Origin: Charina bottae
Lineage: Eukaryota; Chordata; Lepidosauria; Squamata; Charinaidae
Direction of reading: 5' to 3'
Assembly (NCBI GenBank): GCA_023362775.1
Contig: JALMGJ010000002.1
Location: 61,740,914-61,804,913, forward strand
DNA: 64,000 bases
The notes below the pieces were generated by a model. The model ran no database searches and was not told the origin of the DNA. It was given only the letters and a program-made list of their open reading frames with translations. The position numbers and the translations under genes are program-made. Below, one piece after another: positions 21,738 to 32,935 of the stretch (positions are counted from its first letter, which is position 1; each line of letters begins with the position of its first letter).

Positions 21738-22639
21738 AACTATATACAGTGCATTAGCTTTAAGAGGTATCCAGATCCTGGATAGGTGAAAGTAGCTCTC
21801 CAAGGTCTAGGTCAAAAGTCTGTCTGATAAATTGCTATGTGTCCCTTTCAGATGGAGAAATTGTGGATTGATCTGGGCAATGCTTGCATACAAAGCATAC
21901 ATTTTCTCAATCACTGAAAAATGCCCCCCTCCCACATGGCAGCCAATGGCTTTGCCACTGATAAACTATTTTAAAAATATTAGCCCTATCTCAGTTATCC
22001 CTGAAAAGGCTGTACTCCTAGTATAGTGTATATGAAGAAGCACTTCTCTTGGTTTTCTGTGCAGATGCTGTGACTTTCTGTAGATAGGGGGACTTGCACA
22101 TAGCTGTCAGCATGGAGGCTGTTTCTTGATAACATTTCTACTTCACACACTAATACGGATGCCTAGGAGAGACGTACCTCATGTGCAGTATCAGGGTACC
22201 CATTTGATAACTTCTAACAGAGCATCCCCTCCTCACCTCTAAATCACCTGTTCACTACCCTGAACAGTTTTGTAGTCATTTGAATACCCTAATAATGATG
22301 CAATCAATTCATTTCTCTCCTTTATATTGTATTCATTTATGTAAGTTAGAATTGGCAGGTTTAGAGAGGGAAAGTACTGAAAAGCCAAGAAATCACCTTT
22401 TCTACCCATCTACATTAGAAGACCAACAATCCAATGAGATGTTGCAAATGAATCTCTCCAAAGATATTCATCTGATACATCATCTGGGAAGTTTACAATA
22501 AGATATCCTTTGACCAACACAGAAATTTATCACAAGTATCTTTTTTTTAAATAATAACCCAATAAGAGAGAAATTATAGAAAGGAATGGTTTCAACCTAT
22601 CTTCCAAGATAGGTACTTTCAAGATACTTTTGAAGATAC
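21738..22639. other. Unique sequence
   Basis: No gene or element was recognised. Short frames at 21832-22026 and 22280-22501 have no known domains. Confidence 0.5.
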
Positions 22640-22721
22640 TTTCAAGATACTTTGAAAGTGTCTTTCCCCGTCAATATGGCTTTCAAGATACTTTGAAAGT
22701 GTCTTTCCCCGTCAATATGGC
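22640..22721. repeat. Exact 41-bp tandem duplication
   Basis: Two identical 41-bp units, each beginning tttcaagatac and ending caatatggc, lie head to tail. Further 'agatacttt(c)aag' echoes run upstream from about 22605. Identity of the copies implies a recent slippage or unequal exchange. Confidence 0.9.
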
Positions 22722-23584
22722 TACACTGGGAATCACTGGATTTGTAGTCTAATATATTTGGAGAGCTACACTTAGAAAAGACAAGTCCAATTTCTTTCAG
22801 GAGATTAACAATGCATAGCAAATATATACAGATTTTAGCTGAGCTCTTAGATTTTCAGGCCAATCTCATTGTTGGACTGTAGTCTGATAATAAATAGCAG
22901 CTAAATTTACTGGAGAAATTAAGTAGAAAACATGCTGATTTAATATGGTTTTTGGAGAGCTACTTTTTTAGATGGAAACTAAAAAAAGTCAACATGTATT
23001 TATTTTGGTATTTGTATGTTGCCCACTCTCTTAACAGCTCAAGGCAGTTTAAAACAACAGACACAATTAGAGCAAACCTTAGAACATTATTAAAACAATA
23101 CATTTTAAAATAATTGAAATAGTAAAACTGAAAATTTTTAAAGGCCTGGGTAAACAAGTGTTTTAATATCCCTCGTAAAGGGATATTTACTTCAGCTCCA
23201 ATGGCAGTGGGGTCCACAACATGTGCTATGCCATGGAGAAAGCAGAATTAAACTTGAATGTAAAATGTACACATGGCAGAATCCATAAAAGGTGCCCCAT
23301 TGATCTAAGGATGTGGGGCAAACTGTATGGAAATAGGTGTTTCTGTAAGTTGCTTGGCTCTAAGTCTTGAAAGACTTTATAACATTGTAAGTACCTTGAA
23401 TTGATTGAGAAGGCAATTATCAGCCAATAAAGTTGTTTCATCACTGATGTTATGTTGAATTTTGGGGAGGCATTAGTCAGCATCCATGCTGTTCCATTCC
23501 ACGCCACCTGGAATGTCTGCATCATCTTCTGGGGCTTCCCTGTGAAGACTATATTACAATACCCCAACTTATACCCCAACAATA

Positions 23585-23690
23585 GCCCAACAATAACTAT
23601 TATAACTAATATAACAATTAGTTATAACTATTATAACTAATATAACAATAACTAATAACTAATAGCTCAACAATAGCCCAACAATAGCCC
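23585..23690. repeat. Imperfect (ATAACTA)-type tandem run
   Basis: 'actattataactaatataacaa' modules recur and then give way to repeated 'caacaatagccc' units. The run sits inside the decayed LINE. Confidence 0.8.
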
Positions 23691-24017
23691 AGCCACATCA
23701 AGTCAAATCTCTCTCTCCTTTAGATAGATATGCAGGTGGCGGTCCAGTGTCAGAGCTGAATTCTGGAAGACCTGCAAATTTGATCCTTAAGAGAGTATGC
23801 AACCCTATACAAAATAGCATTTCTCCCAAATCTTAGAACATTGAATCTGGTCCATAGCATATAACAACTCTATTTTGCCTGTATTAAGTTTTAGTTTTAT
23901 TCTCCTCCTTTAAAGCCTGAAGACATTCAGAGGCTCTGGAGATTTCTAATCTTGAACTAACAGACGGTTAGTTTTCTGGTTGTGCCCAGAGAGATAAGAG
24001 TAGAACTACCACAGAGC

Positions 24018-24364
24018 GTGGTGCTCACAGGGGCGTGGTGGCTCAGCGGGTAAGACGACAGGCTTGTTGATCGGAAGATTGCAAGTTCGGAGGTTCGAAT
24101 CCCTAGCCCTGCGTGCAGAGTGAGCTCCTGCACTAGCTCCAGCTCTTGCCAACCTAGCAATTCGAAAGCATGCAAATGCAAGTAGATTAATAGGTACCAC
24201 TTCGGTGGGTAGGTAACAGCGTTCCGCGCGTGTCATGTGGCCACATGACCGTGGAAGCGTCTTCGGACAACGCTGGCTCTTTGGCTAACAAATGGAGATG
24301 AGCACCGGCCCCTAGAGTCGGACACGACTGCACAAATGTGCGGGGGGTACCTTTACCTTTACCT
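24018..24364 (+). mobile_element. Sauria-type SINE, complete, with 5' extension
   Basis: The RNA polymerase III promoter is visible: an A box in 'tggctcagcgggtaag' (24050-24065) and a B box in 'ggttcgaatccc' (24092-24103). The lizard SINE body follows, then a Bov-B-like end ('agtcggacacgactg', 24316-24330) and an (acctttacc)n tail. The flanking duplication taccacagagc (24007-24017 and 24365-24375) shows that 13 nt before the usual 'gggcgtggtgg' start also moved with the element. It lies in the old CR1 copy. Confidence 0.9.
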
Positions 24365-25000
24365 TACCACAGAGCAGCACTTCCAACTCCTGACTCCCTC
24401 AAGCACTCCCACAAGATATCATGCCCAACAATATCAAAGTCTGCTGGGAGATCCAGGAGTAGCAAACCTTTTTCTCTCTCCACTATACATCATTCATCAG
24501 GACAATAACTTCTATCTCTATACCAAACTATCAGGAACCAAACATAATTCTAAATCTATATTGATAAATATCAAGATCATCTGTTTCATCCAAGACCTGC
24601 AGAATTTTAGCAGCACTGTATTCTCCACCAGGTTGGCTTAATATGGAATATTGCATACCGGCCAATACTTGTTTACAAAATGGGTCCAAAATGGTTTTCC
24701 TAAGCAAGAGTCTCAACACAACCTCCTTTAAGAGGGTGAATGTATTAATGATCTCAGTGACTGCTAGCAGGATGAAGTCTTTAGAAGACCTTATAAGCCA
24801 AACCAGGTAGTAATCTAATATACAAGAACTGGCACATACAGATTCAAAAACTCAGCATAAAAATTACAGAACTGGCTCAAATGTGTATTTGACAGTGCAG
24901 TGAATACTTTTGTATTGCTCAAACTGGCTTCAAGGATAGGAATTATCTGAGCGAGCTGATTTATGAAGAACCAATTTGCCAACAAAGGAGATAAAATGGA

Positions 25001-26541
25001 ACCTTCCTGCAGAAGGAACTACTAAAGACTTTGCTCATCTGCCCAACAACCCAAAAGTTCTTTCTTGATCAGTTTTCAATAGATACAATCAGGTATGAGA
25101 TTCAACACTGTTTATCCTCTCATTGTGGCTTCGATCTTATTCACCCCTGGGCATATACCATGATTCCTCAAAGCTTCTACCCATACGCTACTTGCTTGCA
25201 ACCATCCCTTAATCTATGGCATAGTACATACTCCAACATGGACAGATAACTTAGAAGTTATCATATCAAGCACTTGAGACATTGGTGTTCACATCTCAGA
25301 CTGCTAATAGGTTGGTAGGCCATGTTCAAAAAAACCATTCCCCAGATGCCTGGAATCTAGCTGAATGCATTACCCTTTAATTTGGTCCCTACCTGTCAGT
25401 CCCACTAGGAAGACCAGACCATGAAATCAATTCCACAGGAAGGCTAAAGCTTATTTTATTGAGATTGGCTATAATAACAGAATCTTGCAAGTTTGATTGT
25501 GCTCTACCTTCTCCTCCTTATAGTTCAGTGAATTAGGGATGCATCTGCCTGAGCCACTTCCAAATGTTAGCTAGACATTCTGTTCTTAATAAATGCTTTA
25601 CCCCCTTTTACTCAGCTTTTGCATACCTCCATCAAAGTCATCTTCCTTACTCTCTAAACCACCCCTGCAGGGAGTGGAGAATATACAACAACAGTCCAAA
25701 ACTCACCAGATAATGGCAAAGACACATTCTTCCTAAACAAAAGCCAGATGGTGGGTGTGACTTATTTCATGGGTAGGCTCTGAAACAAACAGTATGAAGT
25801 TCATGAAAGTCATGAAATTCCAAGCCACGCTTGTTAAAACAGCTGTTTCAACGTGAAGGCCTCCAAGACGTTTGGTCTCTCCAGCATCACCAGGAAGAAG
25901 GTCAGAGAGGTGAGGTTCTCCTTACCCAGGGCTCAGATGCAGTGCAGGCCACTGCTGCATGTAGAACTGCAAGATGGCAGAGGAAACTTCTGCCGTGGTT
26001 GCTGGCACTGCTTTAAGGCTTGTTTCTAGCCTGAACCGAATACCCCACTCATCATCTCAGGGGCCTTCAGTCCTGGAGGTAAAAATGTCCCGGAGGTGGG
26101 ACTTTTAAGGATCCAAATTTCCTTATCCTTAAAAGTGGAAAACTTTACAGTAGGTATGAAAACACGACTAGGTTATGGGCTCATGTCTATTTCTTTATGT
26201 TTTCAAGACAAATGAGGCATATTTTGAACTCCAAAACCTAATACTTAGGTGATCCAAACAGCATGTACCAACACTCAAAAGTGCTATACAAAACAATCTA
26301 ATGGCAAAATAAACAGTGAGTCACAGTGAGCTCAGGAATGTAAAAAAGAGATGAGATGGAGGATTTGTGGAAGATAGAACATGCAGAGGGATTTATCAGC
26401 GTTAATGGTAGAAATCCCGGGTACTAAAAGCACTCAGCAGAGATAGGGATATCCACAGAACGGAGTCAAGAAAGTCATGATGATGGCCAGCAAACATGCA
26501 AACAAAGCCCAGCCCCTTTTTAAATGCATCCCTCACCCCCC
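25001..26541. other. Mostly unique, possibly old LINE sequence
   Basis: The upstream part of the decayed CR1 may continue into here but cannot be recognised reliably. A GC-richer patch at 25830-26110 has a 61-codon frame with no domain. Confidence 0.4.
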
Positions 26542-26550
26542 TTGTGGTTA

Positions 26551-26879
26551 AGTTAAAGGTAAAGGTTCCCCCCGCACATTTGTGCAGTCGTGTCCGACTC
26601 TAGGGGCTGGTGCTCATCTCCGTTTGTTAGCCGAAGAGCCAGCACTGTGGAAAACGCTTCCACGGTCATGTGGCCGGCATGACGCCCACATAACGCTGTT
26701 ACCTACCCACCAACGTGGTACCTATTAACCTACTTGCATTTGCATGCTTTTGAATTGCTAGGTTGGCAAGAGCTGGGGCTAGTGCGGGAGCTCATTCCAT
26801 CACGCGGGGCTAGGGATTTGAACCTCCAAACTTGCGATCTGACAAGCCTGGCATCTTACCCGCTGAGCCACCATGCCCC
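26551..26879 (-). mobile_element. Sauria-type SINE, complete
   Basis: The full SINE is in reverse: tail at 26551 (taaaggtaaaggttcccccc), body, then B-box and A-box complements ('gggatttgaacct' near 26812, 'cttacccgctgagcca' at 26855-26870). Flanking duplications ttgtggtta lie at 26542-26550 and 26880-26888. One B-box position departs from the copy at 24018, which may weaken transcription. Confidence 0.9.
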
Positions 26880-26888
26880 TTGTGGTTA

Positions 26889-28280
26889 CTAGATAATTTA
26901 TTTAATATATTGTGTAATTCATCGTAAATCAGATCAATAAGCAAGTAAATACAAGGCCAGCCATGATGAAGACATTTTTCTTACAGTTTCACTTGTTTTC
27001 AGTAATATTGACAATCAAAAACACTTGGAGAACTACAGTAAATCATCCGGTAAACATCAGTCTATCTTCCACCAGTGCTAAGATGTTCTTCAAGTAGATT
27101 GGATTCCTACGGAACTTTAGGAAGTGTTCATAGGAAGATATACCTTCCTTCATGGAATCCCACCATGGCACCTAGGAGCATAATGGAAAGAGTCTTTCCA
27201 TTATATTTTGCTTTGAGTTGTAGCAGAGCACTTGTTCACTGCTAACTTCCTGCAGGAATGAAAAAAGGGGAGAAAATGTGATATTTAATGACTCTAAGAG
27301 GAGTTACTTATTGACATTCTTGCCTTGGGACTCCCTTTCAATCAGGCACATCTCTTACAACTGATTTTATTTTCAGTGTCTTCCTAATGGGCAACTCTTC
27401 TATAAGATGCCCACCCTTCCACCACGTTGCAGTCAGTGTTGGGGACCATGTCTAAAACTGGCCTTTGCTATTGCATAGAGATAAGCTTTGTTAAAATTCA
27501 GCTCATGCATTACACACACAAAAAGGCACAATTAAATGTTAACAGAGGAAGAATTGTAACATTAAAAAAAAACGGTTTAACATCAGTTTTGTTTTGAAAA
27601 AGTCATCTAAAATCGGAGTCTGTAAGCAGCAAACTTGGTCACACGTTAGGTTTGTTGCTGTCATTTTGACAAACATGAGCAGCTGGTGTTGTTATCACTT
27701 TCACTGGGGTACCACAGTGCATATCACAGCCTGCTTGACACCTTGCAATACTTTAGGTATCAGAACATATTTGTTGGGAAGCCTGACATATTTCATGAAA
27801 TCCCTTTTCCTGTCTCTGAGATAACTTCTTTTGTTGGATTTGAAAAGGAATTTCTTCATCTCCATCAATCCCCTGTATTTTAGAGAAACATTTTAGAACA
27901 TATGACAAAAGTACTTTTAACCAGATGAAATTAGATATCTCATTGTACTTAACAGCTTGATGCCCTGACTTTTCACTCAGAAGCAAGTTACACTATATTC
28001 CATTGAGTATATTCTCTTATAAATGGGTTTAGGACTGCATCTTAAATTATAACATATTTCTTTAGCATGTGAAGTCCTCAAACATCTTTACAGCTTTCTT
28101 GTCTACACTTGCCCACTATTAAACAAACAAAAGCTGGTAAGTGCTCTCCTATCTGCTGTACTATTTTCTTTAAGTTAATGTTTTCCCTTTTTTAATTCAT
28201 ACATTTTGTGGCCCATTCAATCTTCAACTTGCTATCAGGATCTACAACCTATCACTATACTGATTGTTCTTTCTAGAGGT
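26889..28280. other. Unique sequence
   Basis: No gene or element was recognised. Overlapping frames at 27594-27986 on both strands are low in coding signal. Confidence 0.5.
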
Positions 28281-28282
28281 CC

Positions 28283-28326
<44 letters not shown>
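28283..28326. repeat. (ATG)n microsatellite
   Basis: About 15 uninterrupted units. A minus frame translates it as polyhistidine, which is a by-product. A short LINE-tail-like 'atatagccacccagaatcc' follows at 28328-28350. Confidence 0.97.
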
Positions 28327-28328
<2 letters not shown>

Positions 28329-28376
28329 AATATAGCCACCCAGAATCCAATCCATTGGAGTTTTGGAAATATTAAA

Positions 28377-28466
28377 TCCTCCCCCCTTCCCCTTCCCCTT
28401 CTTTCTCTTCTTTCTTCTTTCTTCTTTCTTCTTTCTTCTTTCTTCTTTCTTCTTCTTCCCTTCTTA
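28377..28466. repeat. Polypyrimidine tract with (TTCTTTC)n
   Basis: Ninety bases of almost pure C and T, with TTCTTTC heptads in the second half. The other strand is polypurine, a composition able to form triplexes. Confidence 0.95.
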
Positions 28467-29560
28467 ATACCTGAAGATTTCCAGCACACCAATTACTGTG
28501 TGAACTGAAAATATAGGTATTAGGACAACTTTATAGACTAAGCTGCTCTTACTTTCACTATGGTTGCATCTTGGAAGTTCTGTGAGCAGATGAACATTGT
28601 TGGTTCATATCCAATTGTCTGAGCTTAAAAAAAAGCTCAGACAAGAAGAAGTGATGGGTAAAAAACATTCTCTTAGCATGCATTGCTCACTCAGTGGGAT
28701 GAAATGAGAAATTGTTTCATCTGTTCTATGGATCATTTATTTCATGTTCTCAGTTTCCACCCTTGTCCCTTTCTTCTTTCTTTGTGAAGACAAATGCCAA
28801 TTTTAAAGTCTCTGTGTGGTAGAAATGATCATTCAGGCACTTCTATACAAATCCTAGCTACTGAGCTTGTAGGCATTTATCCATCTTGCGTTGTTTGCTG
28901 GTGCTGTGAGATTAAGTCCATAGAAGTTGTTATTGTCTGGCTGTGTTCCTGAAGTGATTGCATTGCCAATTGTTTGAACATAGCATATTTCTGTAACACA
29001 ACACAACAGAAATACATACACACAGAGAGCACAAGAGTATAGGTGTCCATAGGAGACAAGTGAACAAGTGATTAAACAGTTGTTATGATGTCATGACACA
29101 AATTCTGCCCTTACATATTTGTGTGCAATGTTGTTTTTTGTCATTTTGGTGTCATTGATGTTAGGAACTGATGCCTATGCACAAGGGAAAAATGAATGCA
29201 TTAAAAATCAGTTTGGGCACATTTTGGCCAGTATGCCACAAGTACAACCAAAGCCGAATTTTATCACAAACATTCACACTACTCTACACAAGCTAGGATC
29301 TCTAATTTAGAGATTAACTTGGAAGCCAACATACTGTTGCCTGCATCCCAGCAACTAGAATGTTGGCACACACCCAGGATATTATTTTATTTTATTTATA
29401 AAATGTTTATCTTGCATTTTCATTGGTACAATTTTGAAGTGTTTCATTTATAGTGGTGATGTCCAAATGTCCATCTATATGTATCAATCATTATATAAAC
29501 ATATTCAAATATGTTCCCTTTTTAAGGTCACGTTCTTCTTGCATGGAAGAAGGCAATGAT
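28467..29560. other. Unique sequence
   Basis: No gene was recognised. The 63-codon frame at 29119-29310 begins with a hydrophobic stretch resembling a signal peptide but has no cysteines, splice context or domain to support it. Confidence 0.45.
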
Positions 29561-29620
29561 AAACATTTTGTGAGATGGGCGGCTATATAATTATGAGAAA
29601 CAAACAAACAAAAACAAACC
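29561..29620 (+). repeat. LINE 3' tail
   Basis: 'gtgagatgggcggctatataatt' leads into AAAC repeats, the sense end of the CR1/L2-group LINE. Upstream decay is too strong to bound the copy. Confidence 0.6.
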
Positions 29621-30766
29621 ACTTCTGTATTACTGTCAAGAAAACTATTTGGACCTGTTGAGGAAGTCACAGGGAGCCTAGCTCACCTGGAAGGAGACTT
29701 TACTTCATTTTAACTGTCCTTAAAGAAAAAAAGTTGCCAGCCTTATTAATGTCTTCCATTACATAGAACCAGATCTTTGGTTAAAGTTACAAAGCTTTTT
29801 AAAAGCAGAAAATATTACTGTACTTAGTTTTCACCATTTATCGTAGTACTCTTCAAATTAGTTAGCTTTGGATCATACCTGAATGCAGTATACAGTTTGT
29901 TTGTTTTCAGTTGTTTCAGCAATTCCCAGAACATAAAAAGAAAGGAGGAATTGTCAAGAAAATCCATATTTTTATACTCTGGGAAAAGATAACATATGCA
30001 TGATAATGGAACTGTCCTGGTGAAATGTAATGCACATTCTAAATCAAAGAAAGGAATAATGTTTATTCAGTCAATGACCAGCAAAATCCATATCAAAATG
30101 GAATGAAAAAGCTTGCTGTTGTTGAGGGACAGAGAAATCTTGAAAAAATCCTGTTGAATTACTTTTTAGAGTCTACCCTGAATGCTGAACACTGTGTTGA
30201 TTTCTGATGAAAAACATGGTCATAGATTGGTTCTTGTGATCCTCTTCAAAAGTTGGAGAGAATGAGGTTGATAAAGAATTAAAGGCTGCCCAGATGGGAA
30301 AGGGGTCAAGGAACAGAAACAACTTGAGCACAATTTGAAACGTGTAACCTCTAGTCCACAAGATATTAGAAGGAGGTGCTGTTGCCATTTTCAAAAGGTC
30401 AAATGTTGCTTCTCATTTAGTAGTACATCAGGAGCACTGTAAGAAATTAAAATGACAGCTTTCTCATCCAACCACTCAGTTCATGGGCCACAACAAGAGA
30501 GGAGGCAGCTGCACCCCTCTGAATGAGGCAGCTCCAGATTTCCAATTTTCATTAAAAAAAAAAGAGCTAGTCTCGAGATCTTACTAGAGTTGATGTGAGA
30601 TAAAAAGTGTAGTCATTTTCCTGCTTACTTTATAAGCCTATTCCTACTTTTCAATATTTTAGCCAATTATTAGTGAGTGTTAGTAATGACTGACCTGCCT
30701 GTTGTCTGGAGAAGGAAATCCCCTGTTCATTTTTTTAAAATGAAAAGTGATTGCTGCCTCATATAA
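29621..30766. other. Unique sequence
   Basis: No gene or repeat was recognised. Confidence 0.5.
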
Positions 30767-30863
30767 ATGAATGAATGAATGAATGAATGAATGAATGAAT
30801 GAATGAATGAATGAATGAATGAAGGAAGGAAGGAAGGAAGGAAGGAAGGAAGGAAGGAAGGAA
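30767..30863. repeat. (GAAT)n(GGAA)n compound microsatellite
   Basis: About 14 GAAT units change into about ten GGAA units. Two minus-strand frames reading FIHS and FLPS repeats arise from it. Confidence 0.97.
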
Positions 30864-32721
30864 ATCAAACTTTTGGTATAGCTGTAATTGCTCAGTGGTA
30901 GGCCTACCCAAAGTAAAAACAAAGAACAAAGAGAGGGTCTGTGTAATATTTCTGATTTGCAACTTATTTTGGGTGATTTTTCTGAGTTTTTAAACCTTTA
31001 AAAATGTTATTCTCTCAATGCATGCAGATAAAAGCCACCTCTATGCATATCTCCTGTGAAAAGTAGGATGGGAGATGAGGCACTGTGAGGTATGTCAGGC
31101 TGTAAGGTAACTGAGTACAGTTAGGCCTTTGAGAGTGGGAAACAATATACGACAACCTGGCTGAATAATTTATTATTGTTATTCAGTCTTCTGGTCTATC
31201 GAATGTTTTAGAGGAATGAAGTGTGCATGAGAGAGCCATACTAAAGTAGTGGTTAAGGCACCTGTCTAGAAACCAGAAAACTGACAAATCATGAAAAGCA
31301 TTCAAATTGATGCACATGGTGGAATTGCCATAAAATCTATGCTTCGTTCTTAAGATTGCTAAACTGCCTTTTGACCATTAATATGACACAAAGCAACTAA
31401 GGAAAAGGCAGGCTTATTGTAGCATGGTGCATTAGGTATACAAATTTAAAATATATGCAGTTACAGTATGAGAGCAGGTTCTAACAGGATCGCAAGTGGA
31501 CAACCAGATACCAAACCAATCCCTTACAAAAATAAGGGACAGGAAGAAACCGTCCTTCTCACTCGAAAGAGAGCAGCTTCTAGCCTGTTATTTCATGCAG
31601 GCAGGAGAAAGTGATGTAAGTATTTGAATCTTCGTCTTACTATAAATAGGGCCTGTATTTGATATACAGCCATCACTGGCATTCCTTGGCATGGTTTCAT
31701 CAACTTCAATAACATTTACAATAAATCTGCTTCTCAGAGCTTTGGCATCCCTGGAAGAATATTGCAGCTTCTTACCTAGCCAGCTCAGAGGAGCCGGGCA
31801 GCAGCTTTGCTGGTCTTTCTATACCCAGCTCCCCCCGAAGCAAACTCTCATAACTCAATAATGATTACAGGAGTGGATTAAAAATTACGAGTGGAACTGA
31901 GGTTAGGCATCAACTGTGAGTTGCATTCATGTCCGACCCTGTCTGACAAATCTTCAACAAGCCACGGTGTCAACCTTGTTACATTTGTAGTAAATTTGCC
32001 ATTTAGAAATATTGGTTGCAATGTTTTTTCCTCAAAGATATAAAATTGTTTGTTGTCTTTGGACTCCTCTTCCCAGTTGAATTAAGGTTCATTCATTCAG
32101 TCCTTGAGTGGGCCAAAAAAATACACCATCATAAATTGTAGTATTGTCAGAGCTGAGACCTCAGTAGTAAGGCTGGCAAGTAGAATTATCCTTACAGTTT
32201 TAACAAGGTGCCAGGATTTAGCATCCTTCCAGGATAATTGATGAGTATTGTAGTATTTACATTAGCATGCTTGTAGTGGCTTTTTGGTATGTTGATTACA
32301 ATTGTTGAGACAGTCTGAATAACTTCAAGGTCAGCTTGGCTGGCGCTATCAGTGTTTGTTAGCAGAATGAATTGCAGCTGGGAGTTAGAAGAGCTATTAG
32401 AGAGCATTTAGGGAGGGGCTGGTAAGAGTGGGGGATGTTTGTAACAGCAATTGCGCGGGCTTTTCTTAAGTCTGATCTTTGCCTTGGACTGATCACCTGT
32501 ATTAATAAAGACTTCTTCCACATCCTCTGATGGCTTGTGATTGAGACACTCTGAACTGATAACTGAGAATCAGATTCATCACGCAAGGGATGTGATAAGG
32601 AAAGCAATTGGTGGATTCCCTGGCTTCATCTCCCCTCTCATGGTACCTCAGCTGCCAAAAGGACAAACAATCACCAATTGCTCCCCTTAGTATACGGTAA
32701 GCAGGGCTGGGCAACTGTAAA
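30864..32721. other. Unique sequence with a SINE head relic
   Basis: Bases 31230-31284 read 'gagagccatactaaagtagtggttaaggcacc...gaaaccag', a decayed plus-strand head of the MIR-like SINE. The rest shows no gene. Confidence 0.5.
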
Positions 32722-32935
32722 TTGGTGCCTGGGACAATTGGTTAAGGTATCAGACTGAACCAGGTTCAAGCCATCATTTGATTACAGAATTCACTGGATG
32801 ACCTTGGGCTACTTATTTCCTCTCTCAGCTCAGCCTACCTCACCGGATTGTTCTTGTGGGGATACCGTTCAGGAAGACCCTCATGGATGTCACTTAAACT
32901 TCCCAGAAAAAAGGAGGGATGTAAATGCAGTAGCA
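32722..32935 (+). repeat. MIR-like SINE, decayed
   Basis: An A-box-like 'attggttaaggtatc', a B-box-like 'caggttcaagcc', the core 'gatgaccttgggc...ctctctcagctcagcctacctcac' and a 3' part 'gttcttgtggggata' occur in the order expected of a sense copy. Confidence 0.65.

Larger units (their letters stand above)
22980..25000 (-). mobile_element. Decayed CR1-type LINE, interrupted
   Basis: In plus orientation, reversed LINE landmarks appear in order. A tail-like 'gttgcccactctc...gctcaaggcagttt' is at about 23020-23050. A 'ctatattacaatacccc' block (cf. the 'gcattgcagtagtc' block of the younger LINE at 7343-7357) is near 23547-23566. A 'ctgtattaagttttag' block is near 23879. The 'aatatcaaagtctgctgggagatccagg' block is at 24429-24456. 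All frames are broken. A Sauria SINE (24018-24364) splits it, and 23585-23690 is an AT-rich tandem run. Confidence 0.6.

Noticed and set aside
24050..24103. tRNA gene suggested by A and B boxes
   Set aside because: The sequence runs straight into a SINE body with TSDs, and a cloverleaf with proper anticodon and acceptor stems is not formed; it is the SINE promoter.
28235..28492. Histidine- and KE-rich frame
   Set aside because: It is a translation of (ATG)n and TTCTTTC microsatellites.
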